DNA of 64,000 bases from Triatoma infestans (GCA_011037195.1 JAAEAF010003773.1:1-64000), one strand, 5' to 3'. Shown: positions 23,595 through 35,476, counted from the stretch's first letter. Numbers and translations are program-made. Notes: generated from the letters alone by a model not told the origin.

Positions 23595-23690
23595 GAAACT
23601 TTCTGATAGCAATGACCCAACAGTAATCACCAAGCGCAATGCACTTTTCCACATTTATCGGTAATGTTTATCAATAGTGAAAATATTTTG
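23595..23690 (+). repeat. Short dispersed repeat, shared with 26707-26825
   Basis: Starts GAAACTTTCTGATAGCAATG and runs through CACTTTTCCACATTTATCGG to a GTGAAAATATTTT block, the same as at 26707. Both copies lie at the edge of LINE fragments. Confidence 0.7.
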
Positions 23691-23744
23691 ATGAAACCAT
23701 ACTCCGTGTTTTTATGACTAAACATCCTTATAAAATATTGTACT

Positions 23745-24360
23745 TCTGTAAAAAACCTCGGAATCATCTTCGACCAAAACCTCTCCTGGAAAAATAATAT
23801 CTCCCACATTAACCGCCGATCCATATTCATCATCCTCAGACAGTTCAACATTTCCCGCCATCTCCTCCCAGCGAAGACCTGTCAACTCCTTGTGGCCACC
23901 CTTATATTCCCCCATTTTGACTATGGTTGTTTAGTGTACGGGGGATTCTCTAACTTAAACGTCTCATGAACTGTTTTTATTCGTTTTATCCTCGGAATCC
24001 CCAGAGACTCCCGCATATCGCACTTCTACCACGAGTTGAACTGGCTCTTCCCTATCTATCGTCGCCAGTACTTCTTAGGCTCTTTTCTCTTTCAAGTCAT
24101 CCAATCTCAAAGACCCTCGTATATCTTCAAACTTCTGAAATTTAAATCGTCTGTCCACTCCCGTAACACTCGCTCCCGTCCTTCCGATCTTTATACTCCC
24201 TCGCACCATACATCCGCTTTTGAAAAATCCTTTGTAATCCGTGCCACATATCTATGGAACTCCTTACCTTTGTCTATCCGTCGTGCCTCCACTACTGATA
24301 CCTTCAAGTCCCGTCTTTTTCACCACCTCTTATCCTCACAAGTCTCTCCGAACCCCTAGA
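23745..24360 (+). pseudogene. Non-LTR retrotransposon ORF2 C-terminus (CR1/Jockey group)
   Basis: The + strand reads LGIIFDQNLSWKNNISHI, then RQFNISRHLLPAKTCQLLV and FPHFDYGCLVYGG, the thumb region after the catalytic domain of LINE reverse transcriptases. The frame at 24036-24359 follows with RYFLGS-like and RATYLWNSLPLSIRRA segments and a DTFKSRLF end, the usual C-terminus of this group. One frameshift or stop falls near 23965. The copy is 5'-truncated. Confidence 0.8.
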
Positions 24361-24817
24361 AGTTTCCTCCCTCTTCCTTATCATTCATGACTAAATAATT
24401 TTCAATAATTACTATTATCAATAATTACAAATGATATGTACATAATTGTCAAGGCCAGACACACTAGGCCACTTTTATTTTGAAAAAATTGTTCCTAAGG
24501 GACAATAATTCAATTTTTCATTTCATTTAAAATAACCAAGGTTCGGAGGAAAGAACTCGTAAGTGGGTTTGTAAGAAATGTATTTTAAACCTTATTTTAC
24601 AATTTAATGCATGATAACACTTTAAGAAGTTCATTGACAATTTCTTCATAGTTTGTATAATTTTTATTCCCAAAAAAAGTTTTGATTCACTGTCTCAAGA
24701 CCCAAGCATTCCAAGCAATACGTTCTAAGTCGCTTGGTGTCCTTTTCAAATTTTACATCTCGCAATAACAGATTTATTTAGGGGCCTATTGTGTAGGAAT
24801 TATTAATTCCCTTATTT

Positions 24818-25808
24818 ACTTTCTCTTACTCCTAGTAAGAGGAAGTACTGTAATCGTGTCAAATTTTCGATATCGAGTTTTCACTGGAAATATCCGATTT
24901 GAGGTCCCCTGAGTCCAAAAATGTGGTTTTTAGCAAATGGTCTGTGTGTGTGTGTACTATGTATGTGAACAGCATAGCTCAAAAACGAAAAATCGTAGAA
25001 AGTTCAAACTTGATATTCCGTTTAGGTATCACATGGGATCTGACAGTGCGTTATCTGTCAATATTCCTCAACCGGAAGTACCACTTTACTAGTTGTTTTT
25101 TTTTACGTTTTTGCGATTTTTTCAAAAATGGCTCCGACGATTTTCTTTAAACTTGATATATCAACTACACATACAAAGAGCTATAACTTTTATTTGAAAC
25201 ATTTCTCCAGAAAAATTCATTTAAGGGCATTTCTGGGGGAAGGGAGGGGTTAGGTTTTCATCTTAACTGCTATTTCAGTTTATTAGACAATTCTGTCATC
25301 TAAATAATGTTAATTAGAATTAAATATGTTGTTGAAATTCCGAGTTTGAAAAAAATCAGATAACCGGAAGTGCGTTTGTTTTGACACTTTACTAAATGAT
25401 TTTTTCATTTTTTCGCGATTTTCTCAAAAATGGCTCCGACGATTTTCTTGAAACTTCGTATACAAAATAAAAATGCAAAGATCTACATCTTTTATTTAAC
25501 ACATTTCTCTGGAAAAATTCATGTAAAGGCAGTTTTAGGGGAGGGGGTGGGGTTGCAGCTTCCCCTAAAGTGGTATCATAGTTGATTATACAATTCTATC
25601 ATCCAAACAAAATTAATTAGAAACAAATAGATGGCCAAAATTCCAAATTTTTAAGAAAATTGTAAGCCGGAAGTGCGCTTATACTGAACAGCTTTTACAG
25701 TTTTCGACGAATTTCGTTATATTTGGTACACAAACTATAACATTTGTCAATTATAATTTTGAGAACAGGAGTAAGAGAAAGTTGTGTGAGTGTTTCACAC
25801 CAGATTTC
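24818..25808 (+). mobile_element. Family K, full-length copy
   Basis: Begins ACTTTCTCTTACTCCTAGTA and ends GTTTCACACCAGATT. The left end forms a hairpin (CTCTTACTccTAGTAAGAG); the right end carries the complement GGAGTAAGAGAAAGT some 25 bp in. Three internal degenerate monomers each carry CCGGAAGT, at 25071, 25363 and 25666, giving a spacing of 292 and 303. No protein is encoded. Confidence 0.8.
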
Positions 25809-25817
25809 TTTTATTTT

Positions 25818-25897
25818 CTATTACTCCTTAGTAAGAGGAAGTATTGCGATCTTGCTCGATTTTCGAACTTGAGTTTTCACCGGAAATACTTGTTTTG

Positions 25898-25938
<41 letters not shown>

Positions 25939-26262
25939 CAAAATATCTCAAAAAGGAAAAATCATAGAAAGCTTAAACTTAGTATACCTTTTATGTAATA
26001 TCATTGCTTCTGACACGGAAGTTTTCGGGTAAAATCCATCAACCGGAAATGCGACTTCCATCAACCAAAAAAGCGACTTTATTGAATTTTTGTTTTTGTT
26101 TTTTTTTTGTTTTTCAGTTTTTCGCGATTCTCTCGAAAATGGTTTTAGTGATTTTCTTTAAACTTCGTATACTATCTGCATATATAAAATTTACCTATCA
26201 CTTTTATTTGAAACATTTTCCCTTGGGTCTTTGGGAATTGTAGCGTTATACTTTATTCTAGG
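25818..26262 (+). repeat. Family K, truncated second copy in tandem
   Basis: Starts TTACTCCTTAGTAAGAGGAA ten bases after the first copy ends, contains a GT run at 25901-25936 and one monomer, and stops abruptly near 26262. Confidence 0.75.
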
Positions 26263-26289
26263 GATTACGAGATCAGTATTGGTAGTACA

Positions 26290-26706
26290 GGGGGATGATA
26301 ACCTCACGAGGCCAAAGGAAGCGGGTAACGGTATTATTCGCTGTTATTCAGATAGGCCTTAGGGGCAGGAGGGGACTGGCCTGTCAGGAGCGGGAGTATG
26401 GTTGCAGGAGTTGGAGTTCGGTGGCCTTGGGTGGTTTGGCCACTGTTTTCCAATTCGAGGTGGTGGGCATTATTGAATGCTGCCAACCTTTTGGGGGAGT
26501 GGCAGGGAGAGATTAAAGAGGTGCGGATATTCTCTTGATAGTCAGGCCGCGTTAAGGGCTTTGAGCAAGCCATATTGGAGCTCGAAACTAGTGGGAGAAA
26601 ATAGGAGAAGGCTTAACGCCTTGGCTCGGAGGGGTAAGTGCGTCTGTATTGGATACCTGGACATGCGGAAATAGTGGGCAATGAGAGGGCGGATCAGTTG
26701 GCTTTG
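26290..26706 (+). pseudogene. LINE RNase H domain fragment
   Basis: RNase H motifs in order on the + strand: YSDRP (for YTDGS) near 26352, GTGLSGAGVWLQELEF, a broken ATVFQ..E, then SLDSQAALRALSKPYWSSKL, ENRRRLNALARRGK and a decayed GH..NERADQLA. Several frame shifts are needed, so this is a relic. Confidence 0.75.
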
Positions 26707-26825
26707 GAAACTTTCTGATAGCAATGACCCAACAGTAATCAGCTAGCGCATTTCACTTTTCCACATTTATCGGTAACGTTTATAATTAGTGAAAATATTT
26801 TATTATCAATAGTGAAAATATTTTA
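26707..26825 (+). repeat. Short dispersed repeat, second copy
   Basis: Same sequence as 23595-23690, beginning GAAACTTTCTGATAGCAATG, with an added GTGAAAATATTTT duplication. Confidence 0.65.
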
Positions 26826-27725
26826 ATTCAATTAAAAAAAAGATCGTAATGTAACAATGTTTATTCATCAGTGGTTCATTGTTAAACCATTTTTAACCCC
26901 TTTTTGGTTATTGATTTTTATGAATATATATACCTTATAAACTACGGCCATTTTCACATGCAGGCGATAATCTGGCGTTACCTACTTTGATATTCTATTA
27001 TTGTAATTTTCTTAAATTTTAATCATTTCAACGTAACATATTTATAGATGTGGGAGTGTTATAGTACCTATCCTGCAGGTAATAGTTGAATAAATACATT
27101 GTAGTCTACCTTGTAGTCAAATAGACTGTGCCAAATAATATTGAATTAACACAAATAACTTGAAATTTAACGTCGCACAATCCTCAGGATTCCCTGAAAT
27201 AAATCAATATAATTAGCAGTCCAAGGTTAAAGAAAATCATTCTAGCTGCTTTCAAGAAAATCCCCTCCCCCCCCCAAAAAAAACCTTGAAAACCCTTTTC
27301 TGTAAATTCGCATTTACGATTAATCAATTTGTTTCGAATTTGGAATTCTTGTAATGTTTCTAATATACATTATACCAAAACATTATACTGATGTGGATTA
27401 CTTTAGAGCAGTACTTAAGTAAGGATGGGGGGGTGGGGGTCACGAAAAGATTGGTAAATCAGAAATAAATTAATGTTTCTGGTCTTGCAAAGATTGGTAA
27501 TAATTTAAAGTGATATGCATGTGTCATAACATTAAATATATTATCACTATATTACGTCTTTCATTATTGGCATGCGATCTTTCAAAAAATGCTCTTTTTT
27601 TTTTTTAAAAAAAGCCCTGTATTTATTACACACTTTTGTTTAGAAACTGCTAAAAGTTAACAATATTTGTTAGATTAACTGTCGGTATAGCTGATTCATG
27701 TGTTTCGGTTACAGTATTTGTTTAG
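26826..27725. other. No gene recognised
   Basis: AT-rich sequence with a K-like fragment near 27240-27360 and a T/A homopolymer stretch near 27595. Confidence 0.4.
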
Positions 27726-27729
27726 CATC

Positions 27730-28085
27730 GTGAGAAGGAGAGAAAATTAGAAGAGAATGTATTTAAGAATGAGGAAAATGAACTAGATGATTTGCTGAAC
27801 ACAGTATAACAACATTGAAACCACAAACTGCAAGGACCTGAAAAATATAAAGAGTCAGACAGGCTGAGTAATAAGAATGTAGATAGGTTGCTGACTTGAT
27901 GTACTGTTGTGAACTTTCATAGAACTCTGACCTGACTGTTCTGCTGTCGCTTTATTTATATGAATCTAACTCTCTTTTCCTAGTTTAGCCTAAGTGGGAA
28001 GTAACTAATTTTGATTCATTTAAAGTCTGCTTCTTCGCTCTTCGGATGCTATAAATCTTTAATGATTCGGACCCCATTACGGAAT
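27730..28085 (-). repeat. LTR-like repeat L, minus orientation
   Basis: Read on the minus strand it runs from the CCGTAATGGGGTCCGAATCA end to the CATTCTCTTCTAATTTTCTC end. It includes CTTCCCACTTAGGCTAAACT and CATCTACATTCTTATTACTC, in the same order as the copies at 9648 and 36080. A poly(T) run follows at 28086. Confidence 0.65.
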
Positions 28086-28439
28086 TTTTTTTTTTTTTTT
28101 TTTTTGGCTTAACAATGTACATCAATCATGTGCCGAAGCTTAAGACATAACGCTGTTTGGGCCTGAAAGCGATAAGAAGATTTTTGCAAAAGATGGGGTA
28201 CTGGCCCAACTTATAAACCCCCCACTCTGGAGGATCGGGTTTGAATACAAGGTTGACTTCCCTGGACAGGTTGCCATCACTACGGTTAGATGTCCCTTTT
28301 ACCAAACCACTGGATTATACCGCCATGGCTTGGTACCGCTTTTTGTTAGCCTACTCCAAAGAGCGTTTTCCAAGGGATACTACGAGAAAGTGGAAGTCGG
28401 ATTTATCCCCGGTAAAAGTAATAGTTTGATTCCAAGAAA

Positions 28440-28800
28440 CCATATCAAGGCAGGGAGAAAAATTATTACATTTGTGCAAAGCGCCAATAATATTGAACAA
28501 ACACATTTGAATTTTAAATGAGTTTACCCGGAGAAATATGTTAAATAAAATTTGTAGCCCCTTATATGTGTAGTTCACAGAATTAGTTTAAAGAAAGTCG
28601 TTGAAATACTTTTCAGTAAAAACGCACTTCCTCATCCGATTCTTTCTTCAAGCTCGGAATTTCAACAACATATTTGATTCTAATTAATATTATTTAGACG
28701 ATAGAATTATGTAATAAACTGAAATAGCACTTTAGAGGAAAACCTAACCCAACACATCCTCCTCCAAAAGTGCTCTTAAATTAAAACAAAAAACTCATAG
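28440..28800 (-). repeat. Family K fragments
   Basis: Monomer pieces in minus orientation: GAGTTTACCCGGAGAAATAT, TTTGTAGCCCCTTATATGTG and GATAGAATTATGTAATAAAC blocks. Confidence 0.6.
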
Positions 28801-29475
28801 AGAGATATTTCTCTAGCCAAGCGACTGCTAAGTACTGACTGTGTTACCACTCGTATAGATGCACGTATATAGTTTTCACATAGGTAGCACATAGGTAGCA
28901 CCATATTGTTTGTATGGTAGTTCAAAGTCCACCGATAAACTTCTAGTAAAGTTGGCTTTAGATATAGAATAGCTATAAATAACTAATTTAAAATAAAATA
29001 GCATTTTTAATTTGTTTAAAATTTAATATAATTGTCATATTCGGCAGTTACATCCCTTCTCTTTCGTCGAGGACGAAACAGAGCGGGATGGCTGGCTATG
29101 ATATCAGAGAGCATTCAAGTAATCCTTGATTGTGTATACTTGGGTGCGAGCTAGTTACTAAAGTAGTGGCTAGCAACTGATAGAACCATATTACACTTCC
29201 CGACAATATCTCTAGCATTAAAACTCACTGGTCTTCTTCTCAAATCGTCAGTTCTTTGACCCTTCTCATAGGATCGACTAAGTCGATCTCAACTAGGAGT
29301 AAGAGAAGATAAACTTAGCAATCATTCACACAATTCTAGTCTGCCATCATCCGTCTCCCAAATAACACCACTTCTTTAGTATACAAACATCTTGTTTATT
29401 TCATAAAAGCTTCGAATATTATTTAAAAACATTTACTCTAACCTAAATATTGCCTGTAAGTACAAAAAAAAAAAA
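28801..29475. other. No gene recognised
   Basis: Nothing that I can support; a short GAGGACGAAACAGAG stretch near 29070 is not enough to call a ribozyme. Confidence 0.4.
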
Positions 29476-29479
29476 TTAG

Positions 29480-29740
29480 GAAACGGATTTTTCACAAACT
29501 AGAAACTAAAGATAACTCTAATGTTGTCTATAGTATCAGTTGTACATAATATGATGATGTCTACATGGGACAAACTAAATAGTACCTGAAGAATAGAATC
29601 AAACAACTTCGAGTACATCTATAGAGATAAAAACAGAACAGTGAATCTTTTGCAAAACACAATCAAATGAACGAGCAGCAATTTGATTTTAATAGTATAA
29701 ACTTTCTTGATAGAGAACTGGATTTATTAACACAGACTCC
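29480..29740 (+). pseudogene. Penelope-like retroelement GIY-YIG endonuclease fragment
   Basis: The + strand frame reads KLKDNSNVVYSISC, then VYMGQTK, YLKNRIKQLRVHL, and ESFAKHNQMNEQQFDFNSIN. This is the order of the GIY-YIG nuclease at the C-terminus of Penelope-like elements: VVYSI..VY.GQT supplies the GIY/YIG strands, followed by the LKNR arginine helix and the H..FDF segment. Four in-frame stops make it a dead copy. It gives a plausible parent for the hammerhead-bearing A and B units. Confidence 0.75.
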
Positions 29741-30094
29741 GTATTCATAAATCTCCATCCATTTGTACCCAAATAACTTAACTTGAATAATCTTCTCAGT
29801 ATTATCTACTCAGTAATTCTAAAGCAATGTCACACATACCAGCAATAATTACATCAACATAATTTAAATTCCCTGTTTAAATTAATTTAAATTTTACAGT
29901 TTAACAGGATTGTAACTGTAATCATTAATGTACAGGTTTATATATACAGGTAGCTCTGTTTTACTCGCAAATACACTCATCAGCAAAAAAAATTCCGCCC
30001 ATTAAAAAAATTACATTTAATAAATAATATAATATTGTCTGGTCTGTTTTTACAAGTTATTTTGTTTTAGTAAAAGTAATGCCTATTTTTTCAG

Positions 30095-30270
30095 GCGGTC
30101 TTAACGTCCAACTACCAAATTAGGTGTCATGGACGGGAGCGAAGCACCTACTTTACTATTAACATTTTTTTAAACGAATATAAAATTTAGCAGTTATACG
30201 CGGGACTCGAACTGGGGTCCTTCCACTTACAAGTCCATGCTCATAACCAATACACCAACACCCGCCCCTT
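30095..30270 (-). repeat. SINE2 copy (tRNA-Thr-like head)
   Basis: On the minus strand a tRNA-like head begins GGGGCGGGTGTTGGTGTATT, with TGGTTATGAGC (A box), an anticodon-like loop CTTGTAA (TGT), and CAGTTCGAGTCCC (B box). A unique body follows, ending in a GCCTGAAAA-like segment. Other copies are at 37020 and 38935. Confidence 0.7.
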
Positions 30271-30846
30271 GTTTTAGTAATTAATAGTTAATATTTTTAG
30301 AATAAATTGGGACTGTACATTAAACTTGTGGAATAATAAAATTAAATAAATTAAAAATGTTTACTAGTTTGTGTTTATTTATTGTCAATTTATTTATTTT
30401 TATTCAGTTCGATTTGATTTTTATTTGCTTTAACTTGTCCCTTGACTAAGAAAATTAAAAAATTCAAAATTCGAATTTCAAAATGCACCTTAGTGCCGAG
30501 GATGTAGCACGTGCTGTGTAACACTTATTGATAACGGCCGCTCTATCAGATATGCAACCATTTGTGTTCCCTATCAAAAACTTTGCGAGATGCAGTGCAT
30601 CGTTACAGACAAACTGGCTCATACCCAAGAAGCCCAGGCTCGGGCGTCCAAGGGCCACTGAACTGCTGGACGACCGGTTTTTTTGTTAATGACAGTTTTA
30701 CGAAATCGTCATTTGACAGCTGTTGAAATTTTGTCTTTATGTACCCCATTAGATAAGATAATGTCTACAATTAGCCTTACCATCATTTCTGATCCATTAC
30801 TACCTTTATCGATTTCTCATTTCCTTTATCTAGTATCGTTTATTAT

Positions 30847-30975
30847 ATTACTTTCTCTTACTCGTAGTAAGAGGAAGTATTGTAATCGTTTCAAATTTTC
30901 GATATCGTAGTTTTCACCGAAATATCCCGTTTTAGGGTTCCCTGAGTCCAAAAAAGTGGTTTTTAGCAAATGGTG

Positions 30976-31006
<31 letters not shown>

Positions 31007-31842
31007 GAACCAGCATAGCTCAAAAACGAAAAACCGTAAAAAGTTGAAACTTGATATTCCGTTTAGGTATCACCATGGGATCTGACAGTACGTTATCTGT
31101 CAAAATTCCTTAACCGGAAGTACTACTTTACTAGTTGGATTTTTTACTTTTTTTGCAATTTTCTCAAAATGGCTCCAACGATTTTCTTTAAACTTTGTAA
31201 CATCAACCACACTTACAAAGAGCTACAACTTTTATTTGAAATATTTCTCCGGAAAAGGCATTAAGACACTTTTGGGGGAAGGTGGGGTTTTAGTTTTCAC
31301 AAATGCTGTTCCAGGTGGAGTAGAACCAATTCTTCATCGAAACTAAGTGTTAGTAGAATGAAATATGTTGTTGAAGTCCGAGTTTGATAAACTCGGATGA
31401 CAGGAATGCGTTAAACGTTAACCACTTTACTCAATGATTTTATTTCATTTGTTTTCCTAAAAATGACTCAGGGATTTCTGAAACTTCGTAATATAAACTA
31501 ACCGTACAAGGATATACACCTTTGAGGTAAAACATTTCTCTGGGAAAATTCATTGAAGAGCACTTTTAGGGGAGGGTTGGGGTTATGTTTTTCCCTAAAG
31601 TGCTATCATAGTTGATTATACAATTCTATCATCCAAACAAACTTAATTAGAAATAAATAAATATGGCCAAAATTCCGAGTTTCAAGAAATTTAGTAAACC
31701 AGAAGTGCGCTTTTACTAAATAGTTTTTTCAGTTTTCCACGAATTTCATTATATTTGGTACACAAACTATAAAATTTGTCAATTATAATTTTGAGAACTG
31801 AAGTAAGAGAAAGTTGTGTGCGTGTTTCACACCAGATTTTTT
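30847..31842 (+). mobile_element. Family K, full-length copy
   Basis: Begins ACTTTCTCTTACTCGTAGTA and ends TTTCACACCAGATTTTTTT. It has the same order of three monomers as 24818-25808, with a longer GT run near 30974-30998. Confidence 0.8.
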
Positions 31843-32670
31843 TCTATAAAAAAAACTCCTGTGGCCATTGCCATGTAAACATCTCATTATAATTTTAAGA
31901 CCTGTCTATTTATGACCCAGTTTATTTGAAACATTTAAAAAAAAAATTATTTTTAGACGGTCGTCAATTAAAGTGTTTTAATTGTGGTGAAACTCGTAGG
32001 AGTTTTTTTATTGATTTAGTCATTCATATTCTGTATAATAACACTCCAAATTATGAAGGCATACTGTCATTTCATTTTCGTTGTATTCAGTAAATATATA
32101 AATACTCTTTGCTAGCTCGGATGTTCCCTAAATTTCGTTAAGAATATATTGGTAAAGTTTTCTCATACAGGAGACAGTCCTTGTATGTGGGGAAGGAAGG
32201 CTTTCAGTTTTATAATATGACAATTTCTAAAATGTGTCACCTTTAAGTCTGCAAAACATCATAATTGCTTCCTGCTAATTTTACTCACGGCTAATTTTAA
32301 CGGCACCTGATAGAGGGAGTTCCAAGCCTCGCTTATTATTATATAATTTTTTTTTATTATTTGAAGTAATGATTGGCTCTGATTATATACATAAAATATT
32401 TATAACTAATGTAATATTTCCTAATTATTTAAATAATATGTATGTAGTTATAAATAAATATTGCTATTAAAATAATTAATAGGACCGTTGTTAAAATAAT
32501 GATAATAGTCAGAATAATTTAATAATTACAATTAATATAGCTTTAGCAAACATTATTGCAAAAATAATTATATTAATATAGGTAAAGATAAAACAGCACT
32601 CTTGGAACAAAATAATATGCGGTAAGCAGAGATTATTGTAAATCTATCAAAATGACAACTTTAATTTATT
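31843..32670. other. AT-rich stretch, nothing recognised
   Basis: No open frame or conserved motif that I can support. Confidence 0.5.
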
Positions 32671-32673
32671 GTA

Positions 32674-33602
32674 CGAGGGTCATTCAATAAGTAACGTGAC
32701 AAATCGCTGTAGCTCAGAATCGCGGTTTGTTTAATCAATACAATAGTTTCAGTGCGTCAAGTTGGCATCCTTGTACTTAGTTTCACATCACCTTTTCGAG
32801 AGTATTTGGTAAGCATAACCTCAAATGCATTCAGTTAACAATGGAGTGTCCGCTCGTGCGTGCAATGGCACCTCGGAAGAACAACGCTGAGTGATTAGAT
32901 TTTTAGTTGCAGAGAGTATCAAAGGTAGTGAAATCCACGAAAGAATGTTGAAAGTGTAAGGGAATAATTGTTTGAACTGTTCGAACGTTTACATAGGGTA
33001 GAACAGTTTAAAAGTGGCCGTGTAAGTGTCTGTGACGGCCAACGAAGTGCACGACCGGTTGAAGTTGCAACTTCGTTCCTCGAATCTCGCATTAATGCGT
33101 TAATTCAGGACATCAGGGGTATTACTGTTGAACTGAAAGCTGAAGAAGTGCACACGAGTATTGGAACTGTCCATAACATTATTCAGAATAAGCTGCAGTA
33201 CAAGAAAACTTTTGCGGAATGGGTTTCAAGACAACTTACGGACGCCCACAAAGAAACCAGGTTTCAAATCAGTCAAAGTGGGTAGGTGATCCTTCCGCAT
33301 CCCCCCTACAGTCAGTCCCACCTCGCCCCATCGGACTTCCATATGTTTGGATCCCTTAAAGAGGCTCTACGTTGGAAAAATTTTCAGTTCAATGAACAAG
33401 TTAAAAATCAGGCGCAAAAGTGGCTTCGAGATCATCCCAAAGAATTTTATACCAGAGGCAAACACAAATTAGAAGATCGATGTGACAAGTGTATAAATGT
33501 TGCTGGGGACTATGTTGAAAAGTAGCCAAAGTTTTGTATTGATTAAATAAATCTTTTTTGAGCTATAGCGATTTGCCCACTTCATTGCAATATATATGGT
33601 CC
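32674..33602 (+). mobile_element. Mariner (DD34D) transposon, internally deleted
   Basis: The ends are imperfect inverted repeats (GACAAATCGCTGTAGCTCA near 32698 and its complement near 33560). The transposase N-terminus is readable: FLVAESIKGSEIHERMLKV, then EQFKSGRVSVCDGQRSARPV, the paired helix-turn-helix region. The middle, with the first two catalytic aspartates, is missing. The C-terminal part resumes with ILPHPPYSQSHLAPSDFHMF, which holds the third Asp. There are also a frameshift near 32998 and stops, so the element cannot encode a working transposase. Confidence 0.85.
32968..33525 (+). pseudogene. Mariner transposase remnant
   Basis: Two open segments, 32968-33285 and 33286-33525, are what remains of the coding region. 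The first covers the DNA-binding domains; the second covers the last quarter with HPPYS..LAPSD and the C-terminal RCDKCINVAGDYVEK. The segments are joined at a deletion and separated by a stop. Confidence 0.8.
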
Positions 33603-33802
33603 TACCATCTATATAATATTAAAATACATTTGAAGCACTATTAGAATTCCAAATTTGAAGAAAATCGGTTAACCGGAAGTGCGCTTTTACAGTATAGGTT
33701 TTTGAGTTTTCGGAATTTCCTCGAAAATAATTTCCATTAAACTTGATGTGCTAATTGCACAGATCACTTTTATTTAATACATTTTTCAAAAAAAAGAGAG
33801 AA

Positions 33803-34525
33803 AAAAAATCTGGTGTGAAACACTCACACAACTTTCTCTTACTCCAGTTCTCAAAATTATAATTGACAAATTTTATAACTAGTATACCACATTTAATGAA
33901 ATTCGTCGAAAACTTGAAAAAAAAAATGTTCAGTAAAAGCGCACTTCTGGTTTACTAATTCTCGTGAAACTTGGAATTTTGGCCATCTATTTATTTCTAA
34001 TTAATTTTGTTTGGATGGTAGAATTGTATAATCAACTGCGATAGCACTTTATAGGAATCCGTAACCCCACTCTCCCCCAAAAGTGTCCTTAAATGAATTT
34101 TCCCGAAGAAATGTTTCAAATAAAAGCTGTAGCTCTTCGTATGGTCTAGTTCATATAACTAGACTATTGAGTTTGAAGAAAATCGGTGTAGCCATTTTTG
34201 AGAAAATCGCAAAATAGTAATTTTTTTAACCACTAGTAAAGTGGGTACTTCCGGTTGAGGAATTTTGACAGATAACCTATAGGCAGATCCCATGGTGATA
34301 CCTAAACGGAATATAAATTTTGAACTTTCTACGGTTTTTCGTTTTTGAGCTATCCTGTTCACATACATAAATACCAACACACACATACACATACAAACCA
34401 TTTGCTAAAAACCACTTTTTTGGACTCAAAGAACCTCCAAATGGATATTTCCGATAAAAACTCGATATCGAAAATTTGACACGATTACAATATTTCCTCT
34501 TAATAAGCAGTATGAGAAAGTAATG
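33803..34525 (-). repeat. Family K copy, partial
   Basis: Begins AAAATCTGGTGTGAAACACT and ends in a decayed hairpin (CCTCTTAATAAGCAGTATGA). It lacks one monomer compared with full copies. Confidence 0.75.
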
Positions 34526-34590
34526 GAAATTAGGTAGCGCGAGAAATATAAAGAGACAGACTAGCTGAGTAATAAGAAGGTAGAACATAG
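34526..34590 (-). repeat. Family L fragment between two K copies
   Basis: Contains AATTAGGTAGCGCGAGAAAT and CAGACTAGCTGAGTAATAAG, shared with L. The K copies at either side may have inserted into an L. Confidence 0.6.
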
Positions 34591-35075
34591 GTTATAAACT
34601 GAAATAGCACTTTAGATGAAAACCTGACCCCCACCCCTCACCAATAACTGTCCTTAAATGAATTTTCCCAGAGAAATGTTTTAAATAAAAGTTGTAGATC
34701 TTTGTAATGTTAGTTGACAGCACGAAGTTTCAAGAAAATCGTCAGAGCCATTTTCGAGAAAATCCCAAAAAAGTAAAAAAACAAAATTAACTAGTAAAGT
34801 GGGTAGTTCCGGTTGAGGAATTTTCACAGATAACCTATTGTAGAATCCCAAGGTGATGCCTAAACGGAATATCAAGTTTGTACTTTCTACGATTTTTCGT
34901 TTTTGAGCTATGCTGTTCACATACATAAATACACACACACAAACGGACAGACCATTTTCTAAAAACCACTTTTATGAACTCAGGGGACCTCAAAACGGTT
35001 ATTTCCGGTGAAAAATCGATATTGAAAATTTGACACGATTACAATACTTCCTCTTACTAGGAGTAACAGAAAGTC
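34591..35075 (-). repeat. Family K copy, partial
   Basis: One monomer plus the hairpin end (ACTTCCTCTTACTAGGAGTA) in minus orientation. Confidence 0.75.
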
Positions 35076-35309
35076 ATAAGATTGGATAGTTGTACGGAAT
35101 TTTTGGGCGAGAAATTTCAAATGTTATTGAGGTAGGTTCCGTTTTTTTGGTGCACTCAACTAGGTGATATTAAAATCACTTCACTACCTACCAACATTAG
35201 TAGGTAGATGTACTTATTCCCTCATAACCTCTATATTATTAGAACAAATATGTAATATTTGCGTTTAAATAAAATTGGTCGTTTTTTTTTTATACACATA
35301 ATTGTACTT

Positions 35310-35476
35310 ACAGGAGTAAGAGTGCGTGTGAGTGCTTCACACCAGATTTTTTATATTATGACAACTAAAAGTTGGGTACGAATTCCAACTTGCAGAAAAT
35401 GTGTCAGTTATAATCGAATTAAATGTAACGGGTATGAGTGTTTCACACCAGATTTTCTGCGCTCTCTCTCTTTCTC

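Noticed and set aside
25895..25940. GT microsatellites and CT, GA or AT runs in many places as a CRISPR-like or regulatory array
   Set aside because: They are simple-sequence repeats, mostly at one fixed position within family K copies; a CRISPR array is not expected in an animal genome.
29065..29090. GAGGACGAAACAGAG as a hammerhead end
   Set aside because: No upstream CUGANGA core at the right distance and no pairing stems.
30200..30270. Possible tRNA-Thr gene on the minus strand
   Set aside because: The head recurs at 37020 and 38935 with a shared non-tRNA body, and the acceptor stem is poor; it is SINE2.
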